Numbered from the stretch's first letter, positions 25,716-35,626 are shown. The stretch: 64,000 nt of DNA from Cohnella pontilimi (GCF_005049045.1 NZ_SUPK01000002.1:1-64000), one strand, 5' to 3'. Translations and numbers: made by a program. The notes: generated by a model from the letters alone, not told the origin.

Positions 25716-26678
25716 TTGACGAGGATTCTCATCACGGGAGCAGCCGGTTTTTTGGGTTCCCATCTGGCCAAAGCCCTGGTTTCCGAGGGACATGAGGTCT
25801 TCGGGATCGATAATTTCTCTACGGGAAAACCGGATCATTTGGCCGCGCTTGCCGATTGTCCGGATCTTACGTTCATAACGGGCGATATTTCCGATGCCCG
25901 TCTCTTGGATCTCGACGAGTTGAAGGACGTTCAAGAAATCTATCATCTGGCCTCCCCGGCGTCTCCGAAATTTTATCAAGCCCACCCTTTCGACACGATA
26001 TCCGTCAATACGAACGGAACCCAAAACATGCTGAAGCTGGCTTTGAAAAATCTGGCGAAGCTGGTCTATTCCAGCACGAGCGAAGCCTATGGAGACCCGT
26101 TGGTTCATCCCCAGCACGAAGGATATCGGGGGAACGTGAACACATGGGGGCCTCGCGCTTGCTATGATGAGGCGAAACGGTTGGGAGAGGTATATTGCTT
26201 CGAATATTGGCGGCAGTTCCAAGTTCCCGTTAAGGTAGCGCGAATTTTCAACACCTACTCGGCCGGTTTGCGCAATGATGACGGCAGGGTCATCTCGAAC
26301 TTCGTCACCCAAGCGTTGGAAAACCAAGACATCACGGTATATGGAGACGGATCGCAGACGAGATCGTTTTGTTATGTGGACGACACGATACGGGGATTGC
26401 GGCTCATGATGGAGAGCGATCGGGCCACCGGGGAAATTATCAATATCGGGAACGATAAAGAGTACACCATTTTGCAAGTGGCGTGGCTCGTCAAGATTTT
26501 GTCAGCTTCCAAAAGCAAAATCACCTTTCATCCGCTTCCTCAAGATGATCCCATACGGCGCCGCCCCGATATTCGCAAAGCAAAGAAACTACTCGGCTGG
26601 GAGCCCGAAATCCATCTGGAGGAAGGTTTACGCCAGACCATCGCCCAATATCGACAAAGAAAAACCCGGCAGCCTTAG
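25716..26678 (+). CDS. UDP-glucuronate decarboxylase (UDP-xylose synthase)
   Basis: A 320-aa extended SDR. The stretches [51 protein letters not shown] with the catalytic Tyr and Lys, and [14 protein letters not shown] are characteristic of UXS enzymes. They convert UDP-glucuronate to UDP-xylose with internal NAD recycling. The start is TTG 25716, eight bases after AGGAGG. It is divergent from ugd, giving a complete UDP-Glc to UDP-Xyl route from one intergenic region. Bacterial UXS activity can also stop at the 4-keto intermediate, so the final product should be treated as probable. Confidence 0.85.
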   Translation: MTRILITGAAGFLGSHLAKALVSEGHEVFGIDNFSTGKPDHLAALADCPDLTFITGDISDARLLDLDELKDVQEIYHLASPASPKFYQAHPFDTISVNTNGTQNMLKLALKNLAKLVYSSTSEAYGDPLVHPQHEGYRGNVNTWGPRACYDEAKRLGEVYCFEYWRQFQVPVKVARIFNTYSAGLRNDDGRVISNFVTQALENQDITVYGDGSQTRSFCYVDDTIRGLRLMMESDRATGEIINIGNDKEYTILQVAWLVKILSASKSKITFHPLPQDDPIRRRPDIRKAKKLLGWEPEIHLEEGLRQTIAQYRQRKTRQP

Positions 26679-26687
26679 CTGTCGGGT
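26664..26687 (+). terminator. Intrinsic terminator after UXS gene
   Basis: ACCCGGCAGC and GCTGTCGGGT form a ten-pair stem (one G-T) with a four-base loop, followed by CATGTTTTG. It starts inside the last codons of the UXS gene and separates it from the convergent quinone reductase. Confidence 0.7.
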
Positions 26688-26707
26688 CATGTTTTGATGT
26701 GAGCGTG

Positions 26708-27697
26708 CTACGGAATCAACAAAATTTTGCCGGTACTGGCGCGGCTTTCGAGCAGACGATGGGCTTGCCCGCCTTCGCTTAGCGGGAAAGCCGCTGCCGT
26801 CTCCACCCGCAGACGGCCTTGACGAAGCTCATTGAACAGAAATCCGCTTCGTTGTATCCGGTCTTGACGCGTGGTGATATGGTTCCACAAGTCGCCTCCG
26901 GTCAACGTTTTGGAGGTGTCCATGAGCATCCTCGGATCCACGTGCGGAGGATCTCCCCCGGCCATACCGTAGAACACGACAGTCCCTTGGATGCGGACTG
27001 CGGAGAAACTGTCCATCAACGTGGAGCCAACAGAGTCATACGCCACATTCATGCCTTGTCCGTCGGACGACCAATCGCGTGCGGCCTTTGCCCAAAGCGG
27101 GGAGTCGCCGCCGTTTCCATACAGGAGCACTTCGTCGGCGCCGGCAAGCAGCGCCTTGTCCCGCTTGGGGGCGGATGAAGTAAGACCAAGAACGCGAGCG
27201 CCTTTCGTTTTGCATAGCTGCGTCAACAACTGACCGACACCTCCGGCGGCGGCATGCACGAGCACTTCGTCACCCGCTTGCACGGGATAACTGTCATGGA
27301 TGAGATAATGTGCGGTCAAGCCTTGGAGCAGCACGGACGCCGCTTGCTCGAAGGGGATATCGTCCGGCAGCGGAATCGCCCGCTCCGCAGGCACGGAGAC
27401 GAGCTCGGCATTCGCGAAAGGCGCATCGGCGAATGCGATGCGGTCGCCTGCTCGCAGCCCCTCCACGCCCTGCCCGACGTGCTCAATGACGCCGGCTCCC
27501 TCATAACCCAGTATGTAAGGCGGCTTCCCCGCCAGATGATAGTTGCCCCTGCGCCGATAAATATCGGCAAAATTGAGCCCGATGGCCTTCATCCGCACCA
27601 TGACCGTGCCGGCAGCAGGCTGCGGCTCAGGGATGTCACGATACTCCAGCACCTCAGGACCGCCGAAACGGTCAAAAACTAAAGCTTTCATTGCCAT
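26708..27697 (-). CDS. Quinone oxidoreductase, MDR superfamily
   Basis: A 329-aa zinc-independent medium-chain reductase. The NADPH-binding segment is VHAAAGGVGQLLTQL (about residues 145-160), and the N-terminal part has MKAIGLNFADIYRRRG and LGYEGAGVIEHVG as in NADPH:quinone reductases (QOR). It reduces quinones or similar carbonyls with NADPH in the cytosol. It is monocistronic; Met1 and Met3 are both possible starts. It has no evident link to the glycan genes around it. Confidence 0.88.
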   Translation of the reverse strand: MAMKALVFDRFGGPEVLEYRDIPEPQPAAGTVMVRMKAIGLNFADIYRRRGNYHLAGKPPYILGYEGAGVIEHVGQGVEGLRAGDRIAFADAPFANAELVSVPAERAIPLPDDIPFEQAASVLLQGLTAHYLIHDSYPVQAGDEVLVHAAAGGVGQLLTQLCKTKGARVLGLTSSAPKRDKALLAGADEVLLYGNGGDSPLWAKAARDWSSDGQGMNVAYDSVGSTLMDSFSAVRIQGTVVFYGMAGGDPPHVDPRMLMDTSKTLTGGDLWNHITTRQDRIQRSGFLFNELRQGRLRVETAAAFPLSEGGQAHRLLESRASTGKILLIP

Positions 27698-27780
27698 TGC
27701 GCCTCCTGTTATATCTTATCAACAGCCGTTGCCTCTATTTCAATCAACATACGATCGTTGATGAGCTTCCTCAACTTAGC

Positions 27781-28593
27781 TTAATGTAACCAATGTTTTG
27801 GAAAGCTTACGGAAGGCGGCAATTGGGTGTGAATATTGCCGTTAGCCGAATTGATTTGTGCTTGCGTCAGAAAAATACTTCCTCTCAGGTCGGCACCTCT
27901 CAAATCAGCGTCTCTGAGGTCCGCGCCAATAAGGTCGGCCATTCTCAAATCCGCATCCCGGAGATCGGCGGCAATCAGGAATACTCCTCTCAAATTGGCC
28001 CCTCGAAGATCAGCGCCTCTTAATTTTGCACCTATCAGGTCCTTTCCTCTCATCGCTTTACTCTGTTTATCATGGTCTTTCTTAACATTCGCACGCACCC
28101 GTTCGCTCGTTTTCAGAAGCAATTCATTCACCCATGCTCTATGGGCAGGTACATGGAGGTCTAACAAGTCTTTGGGGCTTAGATTCGTAAGTCGTTCCGT
28201 TTCCGCCGCAGCTTGCTGTAACTCTTTATGGATAGGCTGGGCTTCTTTTAAACGAAGTGCTTCCTCTAAGAAGCAAAGCATCTCGTGAAGCTGCTGCATG
28301 ATAGGGAGCACATCAAACATTTCCTTCGCGATCGAAGGGTTTTCCCGCCAATGTTCGCCATTGTAGGTGACTTGGGAAACCTTTTGACCGGCTCCAAAGC
28401 ATTCATAGACGGTACAGCCTCGAAAACCGCTGTTTCTCAAATTTTGATGGATGCCGCAGCGATTATCCGCCCGCAAGTTCCGACAAGGTGTTCCTCCATC
28501 TTTATCGAAAGCGAAATCGGCAGATTTGGCAAAAGGCAAAGCGACACAGCATAAGCCAAAGCATTTGTCGCAGTCGGCGGCGAATTTAGACAA
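27781..28593 (-). CDS. Pentapeptide-repeat protein with N-terminal Cys cluster
   Basis: A 270-aa protein. The first 65 residues hold a cysteine cluster (CDKCFGLCC, then single Cys residues up to CTVYECFG) like that of YkgJ-type proteins and probably bind a metal or Fe-S centre. Residues about 185-235 are pentapeptide repeats of the A(D/N)LR(G/D) type, which fold as a right-handed beta helix. The middle is helical. Function unknown. Some pentapeptide proteins mimic DNA and act on gyrase, but nothing here shows that. Preceded and followed by unrelated genes. Confidence 0.82.
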   Translation of the reverse strand: MSKFAADCDKCFGLCCVALPFAKSADFAFDKDGGTPCRNLRADNRCGIHQNLRNSGFRGCTVYECFGAGQKVSQVTYNGEHWRENPSIAKEMFDVLPIMQQLHEMLCFLEEALRLKEAQPIHKELQQAAAETERLTNLSPKDLLDLHVPAHRAWVNELLLKTSERVRANVKKDHDKQSKAMRGKDLIGAKLRGADLRGANLRGVFLIAADLRDADLRMADLIGADLRDADLRGADLRGSIFLTQAQINSANGNIHTQLPPSVSFPKHWLH

Positions 28594-28677
28594 TAATTAC
28601 ACTTCCTCTAATAATGAACTAAAATTGATTATAGCGAAAAAGGAGCCCTTCGGCTCCTCGATCATGGGAAAATTCGT

Positions 28678-30153
28678 TCATGTGCCGCAAAAAGTCCGGT
28701 AAGGCCGGGACGAAGGTGCCGGCGGCGCACAGTACTCCTCTTGATCGGGGGAGTGTGCGTACGGATTCGCAAGAGCTTGAAGAAGCCGCCGCATCACGCC
28801 TAGGTCACCCTGATTCACCGCAGCTTCCAGCGCTTCTTCTACCCGATGGTTGCGAGGGATTACCGCGGGATTGCTGTTCCGCATCAATTCATGCGAAGAG
28901 GACCTTGATTCCTGCTGCCTGTCCAGTCTCGACTGCCACAACTGCCGCCACTTTGCGAATTCCGGGATGTCCGACAGGACCGTATCCTCCGTCTGTTCCA
29001 ACGTGAATGCACGGAAGGTATGGGTGTAATCCGCGTGTGACATCTCCATCATTTTGAAGAGATCTGCGATCAGCGATTCATCCTCCGGCTCTTCATTGAA
29101 AATCCCCAGCTTTGCCCTCATCCCCGCGAGCCAATTGCGGTGATAGAGCTCAGCAAAATGGGATACGGCATCTTGAGCGAGTTCGACCGCCTCCTTCTCG
29201 TCGGCATGCAGCAGCGGCAGCAAGGTTTCCGCGAATCTCGCCAAATTCCATGCCGCGATTGGAGGCTGATTGCCATACGCGTAGCGGCCGTAGGTATCAA
29301 TGGAGCTGAACACCGTGGCGGGATCATAAGCATCCATGAAGGCGCATGGACCATAATCGATCGTTTCTCCGCTGATGGCCATGTTGTCGGTGTTCATGAC
29401 TCCGTGAATAAAACCGACGAGCTGCCATTTGGCAATCAGCGCGGCTTGACGCTTGATGACTTCCTGAAGCAGCGCAAGATAGCGGTTATCAACCGCCATT
29501 ATATCGGGATAATGCCTGCGAATGGTGTAGTCAGCTAAAATCCGGAGATCTTCCTTGGTTCCCCAGTTTGCAGCAAATTGGAACGTACCGACACGGATAT
29601 GACTGGCCGCCGCGCGGCTCAGAACGGCACCAGGCAGCTCGGTTTCCCGGATAATACGCTCGCCGGTTGTGACCACCGCAAGGCTCCGAGTTGTGGGAAT
29701 ACCAAGCGCATGCATCGCTTCGCTGATGATGTATTCGCGCAGCATCGGTCCCAGGGCTGCCCGGCCGTCGCCGCCGCGGGAGTACGGCGTTCTGCCCGAG
29801 CCTTTCAGCTGAATGTCCACCCGCTCGCCTTTGGGCGTCTTCTGTTCGCCCAGCAGGATCGCCCGGCCGTCACCCAACATCGTAAAATGCCCGAATTGAT
29901 GCCCCGCATAAGCTTGGGCAAGAGGCGAGGCGCCTTCGGGAATCCGGTTTCCCGCGAGCTCCGATACGCCACCCTCGTCTTGCAGTGCTTCGACGTTCAG
30001 ACCCAAGGACGCGGCCAGCGCATCGTTCAGCACGATTAACTTCGGAGATCGCACAGGGGTTGGATTCTGCCTCGTAAAAAAGAATTCCGGCAAACGACCG
30101 TAACTGTTGTCGAAGTTCCATCCCGTTTCGGTTACCGCTTTGTTGTCCGTCAT
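28678..30153 (-). CDS. selO: Protein adenylyltransferase SelO (YdiU/UPF0061)
   Basis: A 491-aa pseudokinase-fold AMPylase. Visible family features are [37 protein letters not shown], and the metal-binding [15 protein letters not shown]. The C-terminus ends RTFCGT, with Cys where animal SelO has selenocysteine. SelO transfers AMP from ATP to protein Ser/Thr/Tyr and is linked to redox stress. I use ATG 30153, six bases after AAAGGAG; the frame is open for 28 more basic residues upstream without a site. The downstream gap to the pentapeptide gene is short. Confidence 0.92.
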   Translation of the reverse strand: MTDNKAVTETGWNFDNSYGRLPEFFFTRQNPTPVRSPKLIVLNDALAASLGLNVEALQDEGGVSELAGNRIPEGASPLAQAYAGHQFGHFTMLGDGRAILLGEQKTPKGERVDIQLKGSGRTPYSRGGDGRAALGPMLREYIISEAMHALGIPTTRSLAVVTTGERIIRETELPGAVLSRAAASHIRVGTFQFAANWGTKEDLRILADYTIRRHYPDIMAVDNRYLALLQEVIKRQAALIAKWQLVGFIHGVMNTDNMAISGETIDYGPCAFMDAYDPATVFSSIDTYGRYAYGNQPPIAAWNLARFAETLLPLLHADEKEAVELAQDAVSHFAELYHRNWLAGMRAKLGIFNEEPEDESLIADLFKMMEMSHADYTHTFRAFTLEQTEDTVLSDIPEFAKWRQLWQSRLDRQQESRSSSHELMRNSNPAVIPRNHRVEEALEAAVNQGDLGVMRRLLQALANPYAHSPDQEEYCAPPAPSSRPYRTFCGT

Positions 30154-30172
30154 CCTATCTCCTTTCCCCTCA

Positions 30173-30526
30173 TCATTCCTCAGGGTTGGTGCCGGTTTGC
30201 GCTTCCGTGTATACTTCCGTTTCTTGTTCCAGCTCATTCAAGGCATAAAAAGCATGTTCCACTTCGTCACGCCCGAAAAACATGCCGCCCCATTCTTCTT
30301 CCGACTCGTAGTGAAATTTATGGATTCCGTCTTTGGAAAGCACGGAACAGGTGATCGAGTCATCGTCTCTGTTCTCTACATTCACCTCGACCAAGGAGTC
30401 ATCCTCTAAGTAAGCCATGATCACCGTTTTTAATTGATGCGTAAATTCTTGGCTTACGGGATCGCCTTCGAAGATGCCGCTGAGCAAGTTGTCCGCTTCT
30501 TGTTCGAGTGATTTCAGTTCTGTCAC
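30173..30526 (-). CDS. DUF1292-like acidic protein
   Basis: A 117-aa acidic protein without membrane segments. The middle part [20 protein letters not shown] and the ending resemble the small Firmicute DUF1292 family of unknown function; the match is weak. I chose GTG 30526, seven bases after AAGGGGGG. The open frame extends upstream to 30595 but lacks a site. It lies 19 bases before selO in the same direction and may be co-transcribed with it. Confidence 0.55.
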   Translation of the reverse strand: MTELKSLEQEADNLLSGIFEGDPVSQEFTHQLKTVIMAYLEDDSLVEVNVENRDDDSITCSVLSKDGIHKFHYESEEEWGGMFFGRDEVEHAFYALNELEQETEVYTEAQTGTNPEE

Positions 30527-30621
30527 ATGTATGCCCCCCTTCGATGACAATATTTTCCCACATTTCATAGGGGGTATGCAAAATAAACCGCTCATTGAAT
30601 GAGCGGTTCAGGATACGCCTT

Positions 30622-32679
30622 CTACTTCTTTTTCACTTTTGCTTTTGTACTTGAGCGCCTGTTCCGCATCCTGCGTGTTGTGGTGATCGAAGATTTTTTC
30701 ATTTTCCTTTTGAGCGATGTATTTTTTCGAGTACTTTTTCGAGTAACTTTTCGAGTCATTTTTCTCTGCCGCGTCTTCAACGGCTTTGCCGGTGCCGATT
30801 TTTTCGATGTTCTTGTCCTGCTGCTTTTCCTGCTGCTTTTCCTGCTGCTTTTCCGGATGTTTTCGTATATTTTGACATACTGCTCAGCCATCGTTTGTCT
30901 GGAGAATCGATCCGTCGCATAATGCCGGAGTTGTGCAGCGGAAGGAAAAGCGGCAGCTGTCACTTTCTGCATCATTTCTTCAATGTTATGGCAAATCAAT
31001 TGCGGAAAGCCGGCCAACACTTCCGGAACGGAGCCTTGAGGAAAAGCCAATACCGGCGTTCCCGTCATCAACGCTTCAATCATGACTAACCCGAAAGGTT
31101 CTTCCCATGTAATAGGGAACAATACGCACTTGGCGTTTTTAAACAGCTCTTGTTTCGTCTTTCCGCCTACGGCACCCACATATTCGATATTTGCACTGCG
31201 TTTGAGAACCGGTTTGATTTCTTCCGCGAACAGCTTGGAATCCTTGATCGGTCCGGCAATGATCAACCTGTGATTCGTGGTCTCCGCGACTCGTATCGCC
31301 TCGAGGACGCCTTTCTCTCTTACGATTCTTCCGATGAAGAGGAGGTAGTCTTTCTTCTTTTCGTCATATTCATAATCGTCGGGATGAATTCCATTATAAA
31401 CAATGTAACCTCGTTGTTTGCCGACGGTATCCCACATTCTTTTACTGGGATAAATCGATTTACTTGTGGACCACCCTAACGGGCATTGATGAGTGCTGAC
31501 TGTAGGGACCGGTAACTTCAGCCGCTTAACGGATGAAGTAAAAGTGAAATCGTTGATCACTTCGATTGAAGAAGGAAGTCTGCTCGCTACAAAGCTCCCG
31601 ATATCTTTCTCGTTCAGGTCCGGCGGATATTCGATGACTTTGGCACTGCAAGTGCTGCCTTTTGGAGCAAACACATAAACGTCATGTCCCCGGTGGACAA
31701 GCTCTTCCGTCAGATCGTAGAAAACCTTTTCCGTTCCGCCTTGATTAAAAGGGGGTAGAGGATACGCAGCAGGAACGTTTGACATCGCATGCACGATTTT
31801 CAAGCCGCGCTTAGAAGTTTGGGACCGTGTTTGATGGAGACCCGCTAAAGATACCCGGCTGGATGTACGCTCTTGCAGCCATTGTATCGCTTCGATATGA
31901 TCGCCGAGTATCATCTCCCCAATCTCTTGATGATAGGAACGGAGCTTGTTCATATGAAACACGTCGACTGTTGCGGACTTATCCACTCTCAGTCCTTTAT
32001 ATACGGCAATCGCATGGGCCTTGGGAGGAACCGCCAAGTTCTCTATGCCGATAGCGAGCGCCGCTTTTTTCGTCATCGCATGGGGAATCGCTGTTAACGA
32101 ACAGAAGCCAAGATCGGGTCTTAACAATAAATCATTCAGATAAAACTTCGCCATGCTGGCGTAATCAATGACGGTTGCGTTTTTATAGAACGGATCCAAA
32201 TGGTTAAGTGCCACGTCCGCTCCATCATAGCAAGACTTTACAAAGGGGAGCAGCAAGGACGGATCGATCGGAAAATCGCCGTCCAGGAAAAGCAGCACCT
32301 CTCCTGTCGCAGCTTTGGCCCCGATGGCCCGCCCGACATCGTGACCCAGCCGATTGGAATAGGAACAACAACGGACCGGGTATTCTTTGCAAATTTCCAA
32401 TGTCCTGTCCGTCGATCCGTTCTCCACGACAATCGTTTCTTTCGGCTTGAGCTGCAGCGCCACATCTATGATTTTCCTCATGTACGCTTCTTCATTGTGC
32501 ACCGTGATAACGACGGATAAAGATTGTTTGTTGCGAGACAAAAGAGCTTGACCCATATAACTGTCTAACGGGATACTCTCATGAATACGAGGAGAAGCGA
32601 GCGGTTTGTTTGGTTTCTTCCGCGTTGTTTTCAATGGAGTCACTTGCCTTTTTTTACGGACGGTTGATTGTTTCTTCAT
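30622..32679 (-). CDS. Bifunctional GT2-GT4 glycosyltransferase with RKSS-rich tail
   Basis: A 685-aa fusion. After a basic N-terminus, residues about 55-270 are a GT-A family 2 domain (SVVITVHNEEAYMRKI, ENGSTDRT, LFLDGDFPID with its D-x-D). Residues about 295-600 are a GT-B family 4 domain (PPFNQGGTEKVFYDL, FIGRIVREKGVLEAI, PITWEEPFGLVMIEALMTG). The last ~80 residues are nearly all Lys, Arg, Ser and Thr with RKSS repeats. The GT2 half resembles the whole of the next upstream gene, including ILGDHxEA, so a duplication is likely. The tail resembles Lys/Arg/Ser-rich spore coat modules of CotG type. Confidence 0.82.
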   Translation of the reverse strand: MKKQSTVRKKRQVTPLKTTRKKPNKPLASPRIHESIPLDSYMGQALLSRNKQSLSVVITVHNEEAYMRKIIDVALQLKPKETIVVENGSTDRTLEICKEYPVRCCSYSNRLGHDVGRAIGAKAATGEVLLFLDGDFPIDPSLLLPFVKSCYDGADVALNHLDPFYKNATVIDYASMAKFYLNDLLLRPDLGFCSLTAIPHAMTKKAALAIGIENLAVPPKAHAIAVYKGLRVDKSATVDVFHMNKLRSYHQEIGEMILGDHIEAIQWLQERTSSRVSLAGLHQTRSQTSKRGLKIVHAMSNVPAAYPLPPFNQGGTEKVFYDLTEELVHRGHDVYVFAPKGSTCSAKVIEYPPDLNEKDIGSFVASRLPSSIEVINDFTFTSSVKRLKLPVPTVSTHQCPLGWSTSKSIYPSKRMWDTVGKQRGYIVYNGIHPDDYEYDEKKKDYLLFIGRIVREKGVLEAIRVAETTNHRLIIAGPIKDSKLFAEEIKPVLKRSANIEYVGAVGGKTKQELFKNAKCVLFPITWEEPFGLVMIEALMTGTPVLAFPQGSVPEVLAGFPQLICHNIEEMMQKVTAAAFPSAAQLRHYATDRFSRQTMAEQYVKIYENIRKSSRKSSRKSSRTRTSKKSAPAKPLKTRQRKMTRKVTRKSTRKNTSLKRKMKKSSITTTRRMRNRRSSTKAKVKKK

Positions 32680-32703
32680 CTTCGCCCCTTTTCACCGCTT
32701 CCG

Positions 32704-33453
32704 TTAAAGTAATTGCACAGGTAAAGTTATAGCCTCCCTGCATCTTCCAAAGTCGGTCATTCCCGCCCTGAGCCCACGTTGTGAAACGAGGTAGGAAACG
32801 GCTTCGGCATGGTCGCCCAGGATGATTTCTTTTACATTTTCAGCAGAAACGGGCTTTCGTTTATTCATTTTCACGGGACGAAAAAATCCGGATGTTGTAA
32901 CCGGCAGCCTGTTCGCTACGGCAACGGCTTGGGCCAGCGGAGGAACGGACAAATGGATTCGCCCGATCACTTTCAAAGCGTGTCTGCTTAAGGCATGGGG
33001 GACGGTTATCAAAGAGCTGCCTGACAAATCGGGTCTGCCCAGCATATGATTAAGCAAATGCTTCGCTATATTGGCCGGATGTTTTGGGGAAATGCCCGAA
33101 TAGGGATTTAACACGAGATCCCAACCTTCTTCGGCTTTCCGTACATACTGCCTCAGCAGTTCAGAAGGGATCATAACATCGGCATCCATAAAAAGAAGAA
33201 TATCGCCGCTCGCATGCTTGGCCCCCAAGGAACGACCCTCATTGAGCCTTAATAGCGTATTGCTTCTTACGACCTTTGAAGCTCCCGCTTTCTTTGCGAT
33301 TCGGGCGGTGTGATCTTTGGCGGCTTCGCACACGACGATGATTTCGGATCCGGGTTGTACTTGTTTGGCTTCGCGAATGATTCTGAAGAGGGTTCGGCTT
33401 TCGCTATGCGCGGGTATGATGATGGAGACATTCGAACGTGATAAACGATTCAC
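32704..33453 (-). CDS. Family 2 glycosyltransferase
   Basis: A 249-aa GT-A glycosyltransferase with VSIIIPAHSESRTLFRII at the N-terminus, CEAAKDHTA at the nucleotide site and D-x-D in LLFMDADVMIP. The C-terminal part ends VKEIILGDHAEAVSYLV, shared with the GT2 half of the downstream fusion. It is 24 bases upstream of that gene and forms a leftward operon with it. A sigma-K-like promoter sequence lies about 85 bases before the start. The donor sugar is unknown. Confidence 0.82.
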   Translation of the reverse strand: MNRLSRSNVSIIIPAHSESRTLFRIIREAKQVQPGSEIIVVCEAAKDHTARIAKKAGASKVVRSNTLLRLNEGRSLGAKHASGDILLFMDADVMIPSELLRQYVRKAEEGWDLVLNPYSGISPKHPANIAKHLLNHMLGRPDLSGSSLITVPHALSRHALKVIGRIHLSVPPLAQAVAVANRLPVTTSGFFRPVKMNKRKPVSAENVKEIILGDHAEAVSYLVSQRGLRAGMTDFGRCREAITLPVQLL

Positions 33454-33538
33454 GGACTCGGGATATCCTCCCCTCTTTGGAGTTCAATGTTCAATCTCTC
33501 GTTATCGTATTAATCTCGGTTTGGAAAGTAACGGCATT

Positions 33539-33568
33539 TAAAGTATGGTAATCGCCTTAATTCAGTGT
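33539..33568 (-). promoter_or_regulatory. Candidate sigma-K-like promoter of the GT2 operon
   Basis: On the minus strand ACACT (33564-33568), 16 bases, then CATACTTTA (33539-33547) matches the late sporulation pattern AC-N16/17-CATANNNTA with a perfect -10. It lies about 85 bases upstream of the GT2 start codon. Confidence 0.4.
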
Positions 33569-33658
33569 GTCGGGCAAGTACCAACTGGTCGATCATACGG
33601 ATTGAATCGGCCGGCCAGCATAGGCTGCGTGTACAAAGATCTGGTTCATAAATGAGAA

Positions 33659-33686
33659 GCTGCCAAGATGATGAGATCTCGGCAGC
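33659..33686 (-). terminator. Hairpin after the GNAT gene
   Basis: GCTGCC and GGCAGC enclose a second AGAT/ATCT pairing, giving a stem of about ten pairs 15 bases after the GNAT stop codon. The T tract is weak. Confidence 0.5.
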
Positions 33687-33700
33687 CTCTACTCGTTAAA

Positions 33701-34204
33701 TTATAGTTTAAGAATCATAAGATCCTCATCAAAGTAATTTCCGTTGAATTTCAAAGCGTTAGGTTCCACGCCATATACCGTGAATCCTAAGGATTCGTAC
33801 AGCTTCTGTGCGAAAACATTGTCTGACACGACCGCTAACTTGATTTGCTCCAAACCATCAATACTTCGCGCTTTTCGGATCAGCTCAACCATGAGAGATT
33901 TCCCTAGACCTTGCCCTGTCTTTTGCGGTGTAACATACATCCCGTAAACATTGCCTTTATGAGCATCTTTCAGACCGCTCTCTCGGACAAAAGCAACAAT
34001 TCCGACCAGCGCACCCAAATCGTCAAAAGCCCCAAGCACGAACTTGTCGTCAGTCGGTTTTATTCGTTCAATTATCGTTTCCAGTGAAAATGCTGCTTCT
34101 CTCTCGTACGTCGATCCAAACGCTTCAGGATTGTTTCTTAAAGCACTTAATCGCAGTTCTCTATATAACCTGGCATCGGGCTCGTCCAACACTCGAATGT
34201 TCAT
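33701..34204 (-). CDS. GNAT family N-acetyltransferase
   Basis: A 167-aa GNAT protein. The acetyl-CoA-binding motif A is VYGMYVTPQKTGQGLGKSLM (about residues 86-105), and the C-terminal part LYESLGFTVYGVEPNAL is typical of small-molecule or protein acetyltransferases. The substrate is unknown. Three starts are close together; ATG 34204 is eight bases from GGAGG and is preferred over ATG 34210 and GTG 34213. It ends 19 bases after the flavoprotein gene in the same direction, so the two may form an operon. Confidence 0.85.
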   Translation of the reverse strand: MNIRVLDEPDARLYRELRLSALRNNPEAFGSTYEREAAFSLETIIERIKPTDDKFVLGAFDDLGALVGIVAFVRESGLKDAHKGNVYGMYVTPQKTGQGLGKSLMVELIRKARSIDGLEQIKLAVVSDNVFAQKLYESLGFTVYGVEPNALKFNGNYFDEDLMILKL

Positions 34205-34222
34205 GGGCATCACCTCCGAATA

Positions 34223-35494
34223 TTAGTTCTGCACAATATATTTACTCAAAAATGCATTGCGGAACTTTCCTTGTGGATCATAGCGAAGGAGCAGTTCTCG
34301 AAACTCGGGTAATTTCTCGTAGAGCGACTGCAGTCTGTCCGGCTGCATCGTAAACAGCTTCCCCCAGTGCGGACGTGCATGGAAGGGCTCAAGCTGTTTT
34401 TCGATAAGGGGCAACACTTGTTGGACTGCCCCCCAATCCGCTTTCCACGTAAAGTGGATCGCAACCGACTCTCGCTTATATTGAGGACTCATCCATAGGT
34501 TGTCTTGCGCAATCGTGCGTACCTCAGAAATATAAAGATGGGGCCATATGTAATCGCGTATCCGGCCAATCGCACACAAAGCCTCATAAGCATCTTGACG
34601 CGCCACCAAATATTCGCTTTGCAGCTCGTCTCCGGCGCTTGGCATGAAGTTCATGCGAAAATGCGGAAGCCGTTCGTGCCATGGTCCAGGAATGCCCAAC
34701 TGCTCCGAGCAATTGTCCGACGGATAACCGGGTACAGGATGCAGACGCTCGGTTGCTCGATTTGCGCCAAAGAAGTCAGGTTTCGCCTGAACGGATGCTG
34801 AATCGGTTATTTTTTTCTTCACCCAAACTTGATTGAACCTCTCCTCCTTCCAATCGGTGAACAGACTGACGCTGTAAGCGCTGGAGAAAATATCGTCCAA
34901 CTGTTCTTTCAGCTGCACCAGCGGCAAGTTCTCATATACGGACTGACTCATTTGAAAAGCCGGTGAGACATTTAGCGTCATTTTCGTAACGATCCCCCAG
35001 CCTCCAAGTCCAACGACGGCTCCGTCGATGACCCCGTCTTGTTGTTCACGGGAGAATACCACCGTCTCCCCATCCGCTTGGACCACTTCCAGGGAATCAA
35101 CCGCTGTAGCCAGGTTGCCGTTCAGATCGCCGGAACCGTGCGTTGCGGTGGAACATGCACCTGCCACGGTAATGTGGGGCAACGAGGCTAAATTGTGCAA
35201 GGCATAGCCGTTCTGGTGAAGATATTGGCACAGCTCGCCATATCGGATTCCGGCCTCGACCGTTACTTTGCGGCTCGTACGATCTAAGCTGATCACATGG
35301 TTAAGCTTCTGAAGCGAGAGATGGATTCCGACAGTATCGGCGATTCCGTTAAACGAATGACGCGTGCCCAGTACTTTTACTCGATTATTGCGGGCTACCA
35401 GCTCCTGTATTTGCTCCAAGGTTTCAGGAATGTGGAGTTCCGTGGAGCTATATGGGTAGTTGCCCGCCCAATTCCGATCATTTTCCACATCCAC
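34223..35494 (-). CDS. FAD-linked alditol/xylitol oxidase-like enzyme
   Basis: A 423-aa flavoprotein of the D-arabinono-1,4-lactone oxidase group. The PP-loop VLGTRHSFNGIADT holds the His expected to carry FAD covalently. ATHGSGDLNGNLA and the C-terminal HARPHWGKLFTM with the HWGK motif are typical of alditol and xylitol oxidases (AldO). These oxidise sugar alcohols at C1 with oxygen and release hydrogen peroxide. No signal peptide is seen. The true substrate is unknown. Confidence 0.88.
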   Translation of the reverse strand: MDVENDRNWAGNYPYSSTELHIPETLEQIQELVARNNRVKVLGTRHSFNGIADTVGIHLSLQKLNHVISLDRTSRKVTVEAGIRYGELCQYLHQNGYALHNLASLPHITVAGACSTATHGSGDLNGNLATAVDSLEVVQADGETVVFSREQQDGVIDGAVVGLGGWGIVTKMTLNVSPAFQMSQSVYENLPLVQLKEQLDDIFSSAYSVSLFTDWKEERFNQVWVKKKITDSASVQAKPDFFGANRATERLHPVPGYPSDNCSEQLGIPGPWHERLPHFRMNFMPSAGDELQSEYLVARQDAYEALCAIGRIRDYIWPHLYISEVRTIAQDNLWMSPQYKRESVAIHFTWKADWGAVQQVLPLIEKQLEPFHARPHWGKLFTMQPDRLQSLYEKLPEFRELLLRYDPQGKFRNAFLSKYIVQN

Positions 35495-35626
35495 ACACTC
35501 CTCTAAAATTTATTTTAGAATCCGTTCCCCTAGCCGCTCCCGCATCAGTTCGTTCGAAATTCCCAACGCTTCACCTCACGACATTAATAATATAACTCGC
35601 CGTATTGTCCTAGGTAAACACTGGAA

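Noticed and set aside
27781..28593. Pentapeptide-repeat protein as a quinolone-resistance Qnr
   Set aside because: The repeat block is short (about ten repeats) and preceded by a cysteine cluster, unlike Qnr proteins, which are repeats over their full length.
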